Source of the DNA: an uncultured SAR86 cluster bacterium
GTDB lineage: Bacteria; Pseudomonadota; Gammaproteobacteria; Magnimaribacterales; AG-339-G14
DNA: 36,616 nt
Reading direction: 5' to 3'
NCBI GenBank assembly: GCA_902629465.1
Contig: CACOQX010000009.1
Coordinates: 1 to 36,616, forward strand
Part shown: positions 17,872 to 28,351 of the stretch, one piece after another
Numbering within the stretch: position 1 is the first letter of the stretch
Layout of the letters: every line of letters begins with the position of its first letter
Translations under genes and position numbers: made by a program
Notes under the pieces: model-generated
The model's database searches: none
Told to the model about the DNA's origin: nothing
What the model saw: only the letters and a program-made list of their open reading frames with translations

Positions 17872-18447
17872 GTGAATAAATTGAAAAAAGATGGAAGAAA
17901 ATTAAGAAGTGAGTCAACTGCAGATCACATTTTAAATACCGCTATGAAAATAGCCCGAAAAGGCAATATAGAAAAAATGTCTTTCAATTCTATTGCAAAA
18001 GAGGCAAACATAGGAACGAGGACAATTTTTCGTCACTTTAAAGATCAAGAATCGCTTCAAGAAAGTCTAGATCGGAAACTTGGTGAAGAATTTACTATTT
18101 CTTTTTCTTCAATAAACAAAGCAAATAATTTGGATAGAAGAATTGAAAATGTTTCTTCTACTCTAATTAAGCTCTACGTAAAAAACCAAAATATCATCCG
18201 GTGGAATCTTCGTAACATCTGGAGAGATAAACATCTAAGAAAAAATATGTTTTCTTGGAATCAAATTTTAAGAGATTTTGTTTATTCCATTCTCCCTGAG
18301 ATTAAACAAAAGAATAAATCCGAAAGAGAAGTTATATTTGAATGTATGTCTTTTATGTTTTTCTTAAGACTAACTGTTGTTCAAGGATTAAATAAAGAAC
18401 AAATAAAAGAAATATTTATCTTAAATACAACAAAGTATCTAAGTTAA
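17872..18447 (+). CDS. TetR/AcrR-family transcriptional regulator (GTG start)
   Basis: STADHILNTAMKIARKGNIEKMSFNSIAKEANIGTRTIFRHFKDQESL, TetR HTH. Confidence 0.9.
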   Translation: MNKLKKDGRKLRSESTADHILNTAMKIARKGNIEKMSFNSIAKEANIGTRTIFRHFKDQESLQESLDRKLGEEFTISFSSINKANNLDRRIENVSSTLIKLYVKNQNIIRWNLRNIWRDKHLRKNMFSWNQILRDFVYSILPEIKQKNKSEREVIFECMSFMFFLRLTVVQGLNKEQIKEIFILNTTKYLS

Positions 18448-18449
18448 TA

Positions 18450-19403
18450 TCAAGAAGCTCTATTAATATTCGCAATAATTTCGTTGATAATTTCGGGTAA
18501 TAATTCTTCCGGTATTTCATGCCCTACACCTTCCATAATCATTCTTTTTGAATTGGTTATGCCATCTGCAACGGCAATACCATGATCTAAAGGCAAGATA
18601 GCATCTTCTGTCCCATGAATGACAAGAGCAGGGACTTTGATTTCATGAAGTCGACTCGTTCTATCAGGACTTGCTCCAACTGCAGCTCCATGCAGAGCAA
18701 ATGGATTATTTCCGTGAGATATAACCGGCTTTAACTTTTCTCTGAAATCAGATTCATTAAAGGGGAACCTTGAGCCAGTCAGTTGTCTGTAGATTTCAAC
18801 AACGCCATCTTCTATTCTTCCTTTGAGGTTATATACAAAAGACTTTTTCATTGCTTCAAGTAATTCTTCCGTAGGTCCGGATAATGAATCATTTTGTATC
18901 CCAGGAGAAGTCATTATGGGAGTAATACTCAAAACTCTTTCCGGATAATCTAAGGCAATGATTTGGGTAATCATTCCGCCCATGGATGCTCCTATAATAT
19001 GAGCTTTATCAATTTTTAGAGCATCCATCAAAGAAACCGCATCTTTTGCCATATCAGATAAATCATACTCGACTGAGGAATCTTCACTAAAATTAAATTT
19101 CCCCTTTTCATTTACTGCCAATCCAAAGATACTATTTACAAAAAGTTTCAAAATAAAAACTGGAAGAAATTTTAAAAAATAATTGTAAAAAGGTTCTTTT
19201 CCGATCCATGAAGACTTACCTACGTCTCTATTATCAAATCTAATAACATGGAAATTATGTGAAACCAACCTATCAATAAATGCTTGATCCCATTGCATAC
19301 AATTTGCATTAGCTCCCATTATTAAAAGTATTGATTCATCAGAAGAATTACCAAATTCTTCATACCAAATTTCTAAGTCATTTATTTCTATTATCCTTCC
19401 CAT
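18450..19403 (-). CDS. Alpha/beta-fold hydrolase (Ser nucleophile)
   Basis: IIGASMGGMITQIIALDYPERV nucleophile elbow; VIHGTEDAILPLDHG acid; EGVGHEIPEEL His. Confidence 0.9.
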   Translation of the reverse strand: MGRIIEINDLEIWYEEFGNSSDESILLIMGANANCMQWDQAFIDRLVSHNFHVIRFDNRDVGKSSWIGKEPFYNYFLKFLPVFILKLFVNSIFGLAVNEKGKFNFSEDSSVEYDLSDMAKDAVSLMDALKIDKAHIIGASMGGMITQIIALDYPERVLSITPIMTSPGIQNDSLSGPTEELLEAMKKSFVYNLKGRIEDGVVEIYRQLTGSRFPFNESDFREKLKPVISHGNNPFALHGAAVGASPDRTSRLHEIKVPALVIHGTEDAILPLDHGIAVADGITNSKRMIMEGVGHEIPEELLPEIINEIIANINRAS

Positions 19404-19411
19404 TTTATTTC

Positions 19412-20179
19412 CTAAATTTTTTCAAATTCTTTAAACTTTTCTCTTTTAATATAAGGCTTATTTCCTTTTCTAGGCTGCCAATTACAACTATAAGATTGAA
19501 ATTTTTTAACATCATTTACAAAAATTTTGTATCTTACAACCTCATCTAGCTGTTGTTTTATGACTGTATCTAAATCACTGGAAGATTTAGATAACATTTT
19601 TTTATATATCTTCGTTATTTTTGCTAATTGGATTTTAATCAAATCATTGTTAAGTTGATTATCTTTGCTAAATTTCTTTCTGTTTTTAAGTATAAAATTA
19701 TCAATTTCGTTATTAATGAGCTGTTGGTCCTTTTCTAAATTATCTGAGAAGCTTAACACTTTGTCATAAAAAAAGTTTTCTATATAGAATCCACCAAGAA
19801 AATTCTTTTTTTGAAAGCCTAATTTAGGATCCATATGGTCTAAAATATCTGGCCACTCTTCAAGAAGAGAAGTACAAAATTTTCTCATTGAAACTTTTTC
19901 TTTTTTTTGAACAGATAACATGTATATGTAAAATCTATTTCTTCTTTCTGAAAACTTACATAAAAATATATTGCTGAAATTGTTTTTACTAATCTTTAAT
20001 TTTCCAGCGTCCTTACTGAAATATTCGTTACAAAAAGAAGTACCATTTTCAATAATTGAAATCGAATTTTCATCTGCTAAGAATCTAATGGTGTCAATTT
20101 CTTCTAAAGTAATATAAGAATAAAGATTAGGAAATAAAAATAATACAATTAGTAATTTTTTCACTTGATATAATTTCAA
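19412..20179 (-). CDS. Secreted protein of unknown function
   Basis: Hydrophobic N-terminus LLIVLFLFPNLYS, Lys-rich; no family recognised. Confidence 0.65.
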   Translation of the reverse strand: MKLYQVKKLLIVLFLFPNLYSYITLEEIDTIRFLADENSISIIENGTSFCNEYFSKDAGKLKISKNNFSNIFLCKFSERRNRFYIYMLSVQKKEKVSMRKFCTSLLEEWPDILDHMDPKLGFQKKNFLGGFYIENFFYDKVLSFSDNLEKDQQLINNEIDNFILKNRKKFSKDNQLNNDLIKIQLAKITKIYKKMLSKSSSDLDTVIKQQLDEVVRYKIFVNDVKKFQSYSCNWQPRKGNKPYIKREKFKEFEKI

Positions 20180-20208
20180 TTTAATAATTTGAAATTATTT
20201 TATATTAA

Positions 20209-21333
20209 TTAATTAATTATATTTGTATCTTCGGAAGAATTAATGAAGTCTGTAAAAGGCAGAACTTGATTTATGAACCTGCTCCAACTGGTAACTCCAG
20301 CTGTACTGACAAAAACAATATCTTTAGCTTGTAGATTAAAATTACCCGCTAATAAGTATCCTGATGGGGATGACATATCGGACTTAAAAATTCTAGGATT
20401 TCCTGCATAATCTTTTGGTCTGAGAATGTAAACTTCTTTACCTTTAGAAGTAGATTGGTTTAAGCCCTTTGCTTGGGCTAAAGCTACTGATAAAGGAATA
20501 TATTTTCTGGTCAAATTAATAGAAATTGGGTTCGTTGCTTCTCCCAAAACATGAACCTGACTTAATGAATTATCTGGCAGATGAATCACATCTCCTCCCT
20601 TCAAGAAAATGTAATTTTGTATTTGAGACGACCTAGCAAGATATTCAAAATCAATGTCATAAGTTACGCCGTCTCTAGTAAATTTAATAGATGTAAGATC
20701 TCCATTAGGTTCAAGTCCCTTTTCTCCAAATGGGTTTGCGTTAGCTATAATTTCGCTTAAGGTCATTGGAACAGAAGTAACTGGATAAGTTCCAACTTTT
20801 TGAAAACTACCCGACACTATAACTTTTTGAGATTTAAACTCAGAAACTGAGACATCTACTTGAGGATTATTTAAAACATCTGATAAATTGATAGTTAAAT
20901 TTTGTCTAATTTCTTCTACGGTTTTTCCACTTACATCAATAATACCAGCATTTGGATAGAAGATAGTTCCATCATCTCTGACTATCTTCTCAAAAATAGG
21001 ATTGATTGCAGCACCCCTCGCTAGTGAAGCTGACAGTCTTTCAGTTTCTCCATAGACGTATATAAAAAGTTTATCTCCTGGACCGACTTTGTATGAATCT
21101 GGAGAGTAATTTAATAAAGATAAAGGAAGGTTCAAAGGAACCTTTAAGTTTTCATTATCGATTAATTTAGTTGAGACTTGTTCTATCAAAATAGGATTTT
21201 CGGATAAACCCGGTATCAAAACACCCTTAAATGATTTTATGTCGCCTAACCTAAATGAAGTACCGATAGAACATGCGGTCAATGTAAAGGAAAAGACTAA
21301 AAAGTAGGTTATTCTTCTCATTGAAATCATCAT
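20209..21333 (-). CDS. Wza-like polysaccharide export outer-membrane lipoprotein
   Basis: LTACSIG lipobox; YKVGPGDKLFIYVYGETE; SLB-like VIVSGSFQKVGTYPV and VHVLGEATNPISI. Confidence 0.88.
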   Translation of the reverse strand: MMISMRRITYFLVFSFTLTACSIGTSFRLGDIKSFKGVLIPGLSENPILIEQVSTKLIDNENLKVPLNLPLSLLNYSPDSYKVGPGDKLFIYVYGETERLSASLARGAAINPIFEKIVRDDGTIFYPNAGIIDVSGKTVEEIRQNLTINLSDVLNNPQVDVSVSEFKSQKVIVSGSFQKVGTYPVTSVPMTLSEIIANANPFGEKGLEPNGDLTSIKFTRDGVTYDIDFEYLARSSQIQNYIFLKGGDVIHLPDNSLSQVHVLGEATNPISINLTRKYIPLSVALAQAKGLNQSTSKGKEVYILRPKDYAGNPRIFKSDMSSPSGYLLAGNFNLQAKDIVFVSTAGVTSWSRFINQVLPFTDFINSSEDTNIIN

Positions 21334-23213
21334 ATATTTAACAATTTTCTCAAAAAGCGCAGAATTCTTACATAAAAACTGCTAATTTGAAAGGATTTTT
21401 CTCTAGGAAGACCATAATAATCATAGTAATTTGACGCTGAATAATAGGGGTAGTTGTATTTTAGCCATAAAAAACTGTAAAAGAGGTCAAATTTGTTAAA
21501 GAAAAATTTGGTTGCCTTTTGTTCTTGTCTTTCATTCAAAAATAAATGAATGTCTCTAAAAGAAGAAACTTTGTTACCAACGATATAGATTATATCTTCA
21601 AAATATTTTGATAAAATTTTTGCATCTACAAATAAGGACCATGGAGGAGTATCACAAAATATGAATTCATACTCTTCCTTAATTTTTTTTATCTCTCTTT
21701 CAAAATCTTCGCTAGTAAAAAATTCAATAGGATCTGAAACATTAAAATAAGGAATAAACAGAGAGTTATTCATCTTAAATTTATCTTTTTGAGAATAAAA
21801 TTCTTCAAAATTTTTAATGTCTATTTTTTCATCAGGAAAGAATCTTTTTGTTAAATCTCCTTTTCTATAATCAAAGTCAATAAAACATGCTTTTTTATCT
21901 AATTTCAAAAATTTATTTATTAATTCAAAAGAAATTTCAGTTTTTCCGACATCTTTTCTTGAACCAGCTATGAGGAAATATTTAAAGGATTCCTCACTAT
22001 TTAAAATCTCATAACTGCATTTATTAAGCATTTCATTTGCTAAATTTTTTACATAAGCAGGATTAGATGATTCATATAGCAAAGGATACTCGCCAATGAC
22101 CTTATCCTTGCCAACATAATCTATTAATGCGTCTAAATTAGAAATTTTATCCTGCATAAAATATCGGATAAATAAAAATAAATACAAAAAAAACGAAATC
22201 AAAAAAGGAAGAATAAATATTGATGTTCCAGGTTCTATTCTTAACGCGTCACTAGCCTCGTTTATAATTCTAATGTTGCTTAAGCTTGAAGCTTCAGTCA
22301 TTGCTAAAACAATTTCTTGAGAAGACAAGTCTTTTAAAACTCCCGAATACAACTCAACTTCACGCTTTAAATTTTCAATCTTTCTTTGATTATCAGGAAC
22401 GTTAGGTAAGTCTTTTTCTATTTCTAAAACTTGTTCCTTTAAGAGATTTTTCTGTTTTAAAAGAGTTACATATATAGGATGGTTTTCTTTATAAAACTCT
22501 TTTAATTCAAACTCCTTAAAATTAATCTCCCTAATTCTTTCTTGGAGTCTACTTAGCTGCTCGACTCTATTATCAGATTCAAAGATTAATCCGACTGAAT
22601 TTGTAGATAGTTTAAATTTATTAAATTTATCTTCAGCTTGTTCTAAAAGACTTTTGATTCTTGGAATTTCATTTTTTACAAATTCTCTCCCAAGTGATGA
22701 AGAACGCTGCTTGAACTCTTTTCTGTCTTTAATATATTCATTATTCAATTCATTAAGAATTTTTTTTAAAAGAAATTTATCTTCAAATACTAAACTTATT
22801 TCAATTAACGAACTTCTGTTGCCCTTTAAAACTAATTTTTCTTTAATTTCGCTTATGGAAGGTACATCAATTTCTTCAAAAAAATTTTGATTTTCAAGGT
22901 TATTCAAAGTATCTCTAACAGTGCTATCAGACTTATATATTTCTATTTCAGCCTCTAAAGAGGAACTAGGAGAAAAAGCTGATTCCAAACCTGAGCCTAT
23001 TGAGGGAAAAAATGATTCTTCTTTTTGAACTTCTATGAGAGAGGTAGATTTATATAGAGGTGTAGATGACACGAAGTAAATAAAACATCCCAAAACAGAC
23101 ACTAAGAAAATAGAAATTAATAAATTTAAGTTTTCTAATAAAATATAGAGGAGGCTTTCAAAATCAAGCTCATCTCTTGATTTGAAAAAACTTTCGTTGT
23201 CTAAGGATTTCAT
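21330..23213 (-). CDS. Wzc-like polysaccharide co-polymerase / BY-kinase
   Basis: Wzz N-domain with TM helices and coiled coil; Walker A AGSRKDVGKTE; A' ACFIDFDYRKGDLTKRFF; FIFCDTPPW; C-terminal Tyr cluster YNYPYYSASNYYDYYG; 4-nt overlap with wza-like gene. Confidence 0.87.
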   Translation of the reverse strand: MKSLDNESFFKSRDELDFESLLYILLENLNLLISIFLVSVLGCFIYFVSSTPLYKSTSLIEVQKEESFFPSIGSGLESAFSPSSSLEAEIEIYKSDSTVRDTLNNLENQNFFEEIDVPSISEIKEKLVLKGNRSSLIEISLVFEDKFLLKKILNELNNEYIKDRKEFKQRSSSLGREFVKNEIPRIKSLLEQAEDKFNKFKLSTNSVGLIFESDNRVEQLSRLQERIREINFKEFELKEFYKENHPIYVTLLKQKNLLKEQVLEIEKDLPNVPDNQRKIENLKREVELYSGVLKDLSSQEIVLAMTEASSLSNIRIINEASDALRIEPGTSIFILPFLISFFLYLFLFIRYFMQDKISNLDALIDYVGKDKVIGEYPLLYESSNPAYVKNLANEMLNKCSYEILNSEESFKYFLIAGSRKDVGKTEISFELINKFLKLDKKACFIDFDYRKGDLTKRFFPDEKIDIKNFEEFYSQKDKFKMNNSLFIPYFNVSDPIEFFTSEDFEREIKKIKEEYEFIFCDTPPWSLFVDAKILSKYFEDIIYIVGNKVSSFRDIHLFLNERQEQKATKFFFNKFDLFYSFLWLKYNYPYYSASNYYDYYGLPREKSFQISSFYVRILRFLRKLLNI

Positions 23214-23357
23214 TGTGTAGAATGCCCAAAAGAAAATGGATTCTATAATAAAATCCTATATGTAGCTAATAAATTTAGTTTTTTAGAATATAAAAGTTAT
23301 AAATGTCATCAAATCTGTACACAATGTCATGTTTTTCTAGGTTTATAAAAAATTAAA

Positions 23358-25397
23358 ATGAACTTACCGCCAAAACCAAAAAAAATAAGAAAAAACTTAG
23401 TTGCGCATAAAGACAAAAGGATAGATTGGTATTATTGGTTGAGGGATGATGAGAGAAAAAACAATGAAGTGCTTAATCACTTAAAACAAGAAAATAAATA
23501 CTCAAGTTTTTGGTACAAAGAGAATAAAGTAAACTCAAAAAAAATTTATAATTATTACAAAAATAAAATACCAAAATTCGAACAAGGATTTAAAACAAAA
23601 TTAAATAAATATCAGTATTTTTCAACTGCTTCTTTTTCTCAAGAACATAGAAGGTTCTATCAAGTTCATAAAAAAAAGAAAAAACTAATTCTTGATGTAA
23701 ATAAACTAGCAAAAGATAGGAAATATTTTGACATTTCATCTATTTACCCGTCTCGAAACCATAAATATCTAGCATATGGTCAAGACATAAATGGCAGAAG
23801 AGAATATTCCATAGTTATTAGGGATATTAATAAAAATAAATTCCTAGAAGAGAATAAGTGCTCTTCCACTGGAAATATTGTCTGGAATGAAAATTCAGAT
23901 GGATATTATTATTTAAAAAAAGATCCGAAAACACTGATAGCCAATTCTTTATTTTTTCATAAATTAGGCACTAGTGTTAAAAAAGATGAATTAATTTTTA
24001 AGGAAAATGACAGAGAATATAATTTAAGTATTTCTTTAAGCAGAACAAAAAAGTATCTTCTGTTACAAGTCTCTAAAACAGAATCTAATGAATTTTGGTA
24101 TTTAAATTTAGAAGAGAAAAACTCAAATTTGGAATGTTTTCTCAAAAGAAAAAACAAACATCTTTATTACATTGACGATTCACCAGACAGGTTTTTCATA
24201 ATGAGCAATAGAGAAAATAAAAAGAATTTCGCTCTTTATGAAACAAATTCTAATAGAACGAAGGAAATTAATTGGAAATTAATTGTTGCACATAAAAAAA
24301 ATGAGCTTATTGAAAATTTTATATGCTTCAAAGATTTTATTATTTTAGAAACAAGAAAAAAAGGAATTCCTTGCTTACTACAAATTGACAGAAATAGTAA
24401 TAAAAAATCTTATATAGACTTTAAGGAAGAGTCTTTTACATTGAGTTTAGCTAATAATAACGATTACAAAGCACGAAGTTTCTCATTTATTTTTTCAAGT
24501 TTAAGAACGCCAAGCTCTCTTTACTCACAAAATTTGTATACAAAAAAGAGAAGAAAGCTCTGGAGTCAAAAAGTTTTAAATCATAAAGAAAATGAATACG
24601 AAACTAAAAGAATAACTATTGTTGCTAGAGATAAAACTAGAGTTCCTATTTCATTAATTTATAAGAAAGGTATAAATCTTAAGAAAGCCCCACTATTACA
24701 ATATGGTTATGGATCTTACGGGTTAATAATTGAACCATCTTTTAAACTATCATTTATGCCTCTAATAGACGAAGGTTTTATTTTTGCAATAGCGCATATT
24801 CGAGGCGGACAAGACCTTGGTAGAGGGTGGTATGACCAGGGACGAATGATGAATAAGATGAATACTTTTTATGATTTTATTGATTGCACAAAAAAACTTC
24901 ATAGTAAAAATATAGGAAATGAAAAAAAAACTTATGCTATGGGAGGAAGTGCGGGAGGTCTTCTGATGGGTGCAATCATAAACTTAGAACCCCAATTGTA
25001 TAAAGGCATAGTTTCGGCAGTTCCCTTTGTCGATGTATTAACTACTATGTCGGATGAAAGCATTCCTTTAACAACTTTTGAATATAAAGAATGGGGCAAT
25101 CCAATAAAGAAAAAAGAATATTACTATATAAAACGATATTCTCCTTATGACAATATTGGTAATAAACCTTATCCACCTGTTTTAGTCACTTCTAGTTTAT
25201 TTGACTCTCAAGTTCAATATTTTGAACCAGCAAAGTATGTACTTAAACTTAGAGAATATAGTACTTCAAATAATCCAATTCTTTTAAAGATGAATTTGAT
25301 TGGAGGTCATGCTGGAAAAAGTGGCAGGCTTGCATCCCTAAAGGAAACGGCTGAGGAATTGGGATTTCTAAGCACACTTTCTACAAAAGATTCTTAA
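23358..25397 (+). CDS. ptrB: Prolyl oligopeptidase family (oligopeptidase B-like, S9A)
   Basis: YGYGSYGLIIEPSF...AHIRGGQDLGRGWYDQGRMMNKMNTFYDF...AMGGSAGGLLMG; PPVLVTSSLFDSQVQYFEPAKY; GGHAGKSGR. Confidence 0.92.
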   Translation: MNLPPKPKKIRKNLVAHKDKRIDWYYWLRDDERKNNEVLNHLKQENKYSSFWYKENKVNSKKIYNYYKNKIPKFEQGFKTKLNKYQYFSTASFSQEHRRFYQVHKKKKKLILDVNKLAKDRKYFDISSIYPSRNHKYLAYGQDINGRREYSIVIRDINKNKFLEENKCSSTGNIVWNENSDGYYYLKKDPKTLIANSLFFHKLGTSVKKDELIFKENDREYNLSISLSRTKKYLLLQVSKTESNEFWYLNLEEKNSNLECFLKRKNKHLYYIDDSPDRFFIMSNRENKKNFALYETNSNRTKEINWKLIVAHKKNELIENFICFKDFIILETRKKGIPCLLQIDRNSNKKSYIDFKEESFTLSLANNNDYKARSFSFIFSSLRTPSSLYSQNLYTKKRRKLWSQKVLNHKENEYETKRITIVARDKTRVPISLIYKKGINLKKAPLLQYGYGSYGLIIEPSFKLSFMPLIDEGFIFAIAHIRGGQDLGRGWYDQGRMMNKMNTFYDFIDCTKKLHSKNIGNEKKTYAMGGSAGGLLMGAIINLEPQLYKGIVSAVPFVDVLTTMSDESIPLTTFEYKEWGNPIKKKEYYYIKRYSPYDNIGNKPYPPVLVTSSLFDSQVQYFEPAKYVLKLREYSTSNNPILLKMNLIGGHAGKSGRLASLKETAEELGFLSTLSTKDS

Positions 25398-26469
25398 CAA
25401 GTTTTCCTATAGCCAAGGATGACGTAAGACCCGGGCTTTCTATACCTTGTAAATTTATAAAATTTTCAATTCCATGATCATCTCTTGATTGAATGCTAAA
25501 ATCTCGCATAGACTCACTCGGTTTTGTTATTTTAGGTCTTATCCCTGCGTAATCTGGATGCAACTTATCTGGATCTATATCAGGCCAATAGTTAGAGATG
25601 GAACTAATGAATTTATCCTTCAAATTTTCATTAAAGCCATAATCGATCTTATCTACAAACTCAACATCAGGGCCAAATCGCATTCCGCCTGCTAGATCAA
25701 AACCAATATGAATTCCTAAACTATGCTGACCTGATACCGGATAAATCAAGTTAGAAAAAGGAGATTTTCCTGAGTATTTAAAATAATGTCCTTTAGCAAA
25801 ATAATTTCTATAAATTTTATTTTTTGGAAAGTTTTCAATATTTTTTAAAGTTTTTTCATTGCTTAATCCGCTGCAATTTATTAAAAATTCGCTTTCAATC
25901 AAAAACTCACCTTCCGTCGAGCAAGAAACAGTAAATTTCTTTTCTTTCTTTTTTGCTCTTAAAAAAGATGTTCGCAGGGAGATAAGACCTCCAAAATGCT
26001 GAATATCTCCCTCCAAAGCAGTTACATATTCAGGTACATCAATTACTCCTGAATTGGGGGAATAAAGTGCTTCGTGAAATTTTAATCCCGGATTATTTTC
26101 TAAAACTTCTTCATTGTCTGCTCTGTTAATTTCAACGTTGTTTTCTAATCCTTGAGTAAGAATTTTATCTAAGTGTGAGAGCTCCGATTTATTTGTAGCT
26201 ATAATGAACTTGCCGTATTTTTTGTGGTTAATTTTTTTTTCTTTGGCGTATTCATAAATAAGTTTATTTCCTTCAACACAAAGTTTTGTTTTTAAAAAAT
26301 TTTTTGGATAGTAAATTCCTGCATGTATCACTCCTGAATTACGCGACGAGGTAACATCTCCTGCTCTTTCGTTTTTTTCTAAAACAATAGTTTCCATCCC
26401 GGACTTCGAAAGTTCGCGTGCTATACTCAATCCGATTACACCGCCACCAATAACGATTACATCAGTCAT
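25381..26469 (-). CDS. FAD-dependent oxidoreductase (L-2-hydroxyglutarate oxidase/DAO family)
   Basis: DVIVIGGGVIGLSIARELSKSGMETIVLEKNERAGDVTSSRNSGVIHAGIYYPKNFLKTKLCVEGN; convergent 17-nt overlap with ptrB. Confidence 0.88.
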   Translation of the reverse strand: MTDVIVIGGGVIGLSIARELSKSGMETIVLEKNERAGDVTSSRNSGVIHAGIYYPKNFLKTKLCVEGNKLIYEYAKEKKINHKKYGKFIIATNKSELSHLDKILTQGLENNVEINRADNEEVLENNPGLKFHEALYSPNSGVIDVPEYVTALEGDIQHFGGLISLRTSFLRAKKKEKKFTVSCSTEGEFLIESEFLINCSGLSNEKTLKNIENFPKNKIYRNYFAKGHYFKYSGKSPFSNLIYPVSGQHSLGIHIGFDLAGGMRFGPDVEFVDKIDYGFNENLKDKFISSISNYWPDIDPDKLHPDYAGIRPKITKPSESMRDFSIQSRDDHGIENFINLQGIESPGLTSSLAIGKLVKNLL

Positions 26470-28102
26470 CTGTTTTATTATTATAGGAATTGATAAGACT
26501 CTTCATTTCATGTCTAAGGAGAAAAATTGAAATTAAATTCGGCAAGGTACTTGCTGCAACTGTAATCAAAGCAAAATTCCATATTATTTCAGTATCTATG
26601 TATCCACTTCCTGCAATAAAGAAAGCTAAAATATAAAGAATTCTGTAATAGATTATTGAAGATTCTCCAAATAGATAGGCAGTGCAACGATCGCCATAAT
26701 AAGCCCATGTGATAACTGTAGAAAAGGCAAATAATAATAATCCAATAGATACTATGTACTCACCATAACTTCCAAAAAATCCTTTGTTAAAAGCCTTACT
26801 TGTTAATACTGCAGATTTTACAAGTGATTTACCGACAAAATCATAAGCGGCATCGATCTCTGAATTATTTATTCTTATTGTTCCTGTGAAAGGAATCCCA
26901 TTTTTATTGACAGTAACTTCTTCAGCAATAGATCGATTATTAAGGATTGTCACCTTACTTTGAATTTTTCCTGAAATGATGTCTAGGTCGCCTGAAAAGC
27001 TCTTTAAAGATGAATTTTTTCCAGATAAAAAATTTAATATATCTATACTATCTCTTTCTTCTTCTAAAGTTCCATTAACGATATACATTGAAGTCCTTTC
27101 AAAACTGTTATTGAATTTTTCTGTCCAAACTCCGGATGAAAGGATTACTAAACCAGTTAAAGTGCAGATTAAGATTGTATCTATAAATGGCTCTAAAATT
27201 GATACGAACCCCTCTTCAACCGAATGTTTGGTTCTTGAGGTTGCATGAGCAATAGGAGCAGAACCTTGACCTGCTTCATTAGAATACAAACCTCTTGCGA
27301 CTCCATAAGTAAAAGCTAACGAGAAAGATGCTCCTAGAAAACCTCCCACAACGGAAGTGCCTTCAAAAACATCAAGAATTATTATTTGAAATGAGGGAAT
27401 GATATTCTCATAGTTGAATATAAGAACACTCAATCCTCCTATGAGATATACAAAAGCCATTAATGGGACTATTGAGGCCGCTATTGTGGATATTCTTTTG
27501 ATTCCTCCTATGATTACAAGAGCCACTAGTAAGCTCATTACAACGGAAGTTCTTAAAGGATCTATTCCAAAACTTGATTCAATCGTACTTGAGATATTGT
27601 CTATTTGAGGCATATTTCCTGATCCAAAAGTACTTATAAGGAGAGAAAAAGCAAAAATAACTCCGAGCCACTTCATATTTAAGCCTTTTTCCATATATAC
27701 CATCGGACCACCTGATATTTCTCCAAAGTTATTTTTTTCTCGATATGCATGAGATAAAGAAACTTCAACAAATTTAGTCGTCATCCCAAGAAAAGCGGTA
27801 ATCCACATCCAAAATAAAGCTGCTGGGCCACCAATAAAAATAGCCATTGCCACTCCGCCAATGTTTCCTGTCCCAACGGTTCCTGATAAGGCTGTGCTTA
27901 GAGCTTGAAAAGGAGAAGTTTGTCCTTCGTTATCTTTTCCAGAAGAAAATAGAACTCTCCATCCTCGCAGAAAATATCTTATTTGAGGAACTCCTAAATA
28001 TACTGTGAAAAAAACACCTATCGAGAGTAAAAGCAAAGGAAACCAAGTAGCACTTCCGAAGTAGCTATCAACATAAAGAATATAGCTGTTAAGGATTTCC
28101 AA
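26462..28102 (-). CDS. Sodium:alanine/glycine symporter (AGCS family)
   Basis: SALSGTVGTGNIGGVAMAIFIGGPAALFWMW, EISGGPMVYMEKGL, GLYSNEAGQGSAPIAHA; contains a long hydrophilic insert between TM segments. Confidence 0.93.
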   Translation of the reverse strand: MEILNSYILYVDSYFGSATWFPLLLLSIGVFFTVYLGVPQIRYFLRGWRVLFSSGKDNEGQTSPFQALSTALSGTVGTGNIGGVAMAIFIGGPAALFWMWITAFLGMTTKFVEVSLSHAYREKNNFGEISGGPMVYMEKGLNMKWLGVIFAFSLLISTFGSGNMPQIDNISSTIESSFGIDPLRTSVVMSLLVALVIIGGIKRISTIAASIVPLMAFVYLIGGLSVLIFNYENIIPSFQIIILDVFEGTSVVGGFLGASFSLAFTYGVARGLYSNEAGQGSAPIAHATSRTKHSVEEGFVSILEPFIDTILICTLTGLVILSSGVWTEKFNNSFERTSMYIVNGTLEEERDSIDILNFLSGKNSSLKSFSGDLDIISGKIQSKVTILNNRSIAEEVTVNKNGIPFTGTIRINNSEIDAAYDFVGKSLVKSAVLTSKAFNKGFFGSYGEYIVSIGLLLFAFSTVITWAYYGDRCTAYLFGESSIIYYRILYILAFFIAGSGYIDTEIIWNFALITVAASTLPNLISIFLLRHEMKSLINSYNNKTDD

Positions 28103-28330
28103 TTATTCTTCAGATCTTACTTTTGCTTCAAATTCAGTATAGCCGCCAATTAATTCTCCATTAATAGTAATTTGTGGAAATGTTCTTGCTGAAGGAAATT
28201 TTTCAAACATTTGCTCCCTAGTAAAATCAACATCAAGCATATATTTTTTATATTCAAAGTTTTTTTGTTTGCATAAATTTTCTGCTTTGTCACAAAAAGG
28301 ACATTGCGGTTTAGACCAAATCTCTATCAT
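28103..28330 (-). CDS. Glutaredoxin
   Basis: MIEIWSKPQCPFCDKAENLC...FPSARTFPQITINGELIGGYTEFEAKV; CPFC active site; start chosen at the internal ATG. Confidence 0.9.
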   Translation of the reverse strand: MIEIWSKPQCPFCDKAENLCKQKNFEYKKYMLDVDFTREQMFEKFPSARTFPQITINGELIGGYTEFEAKVRSEE

Positions 28331-28351
28331 AATTAACCTCTTACTAATTTT

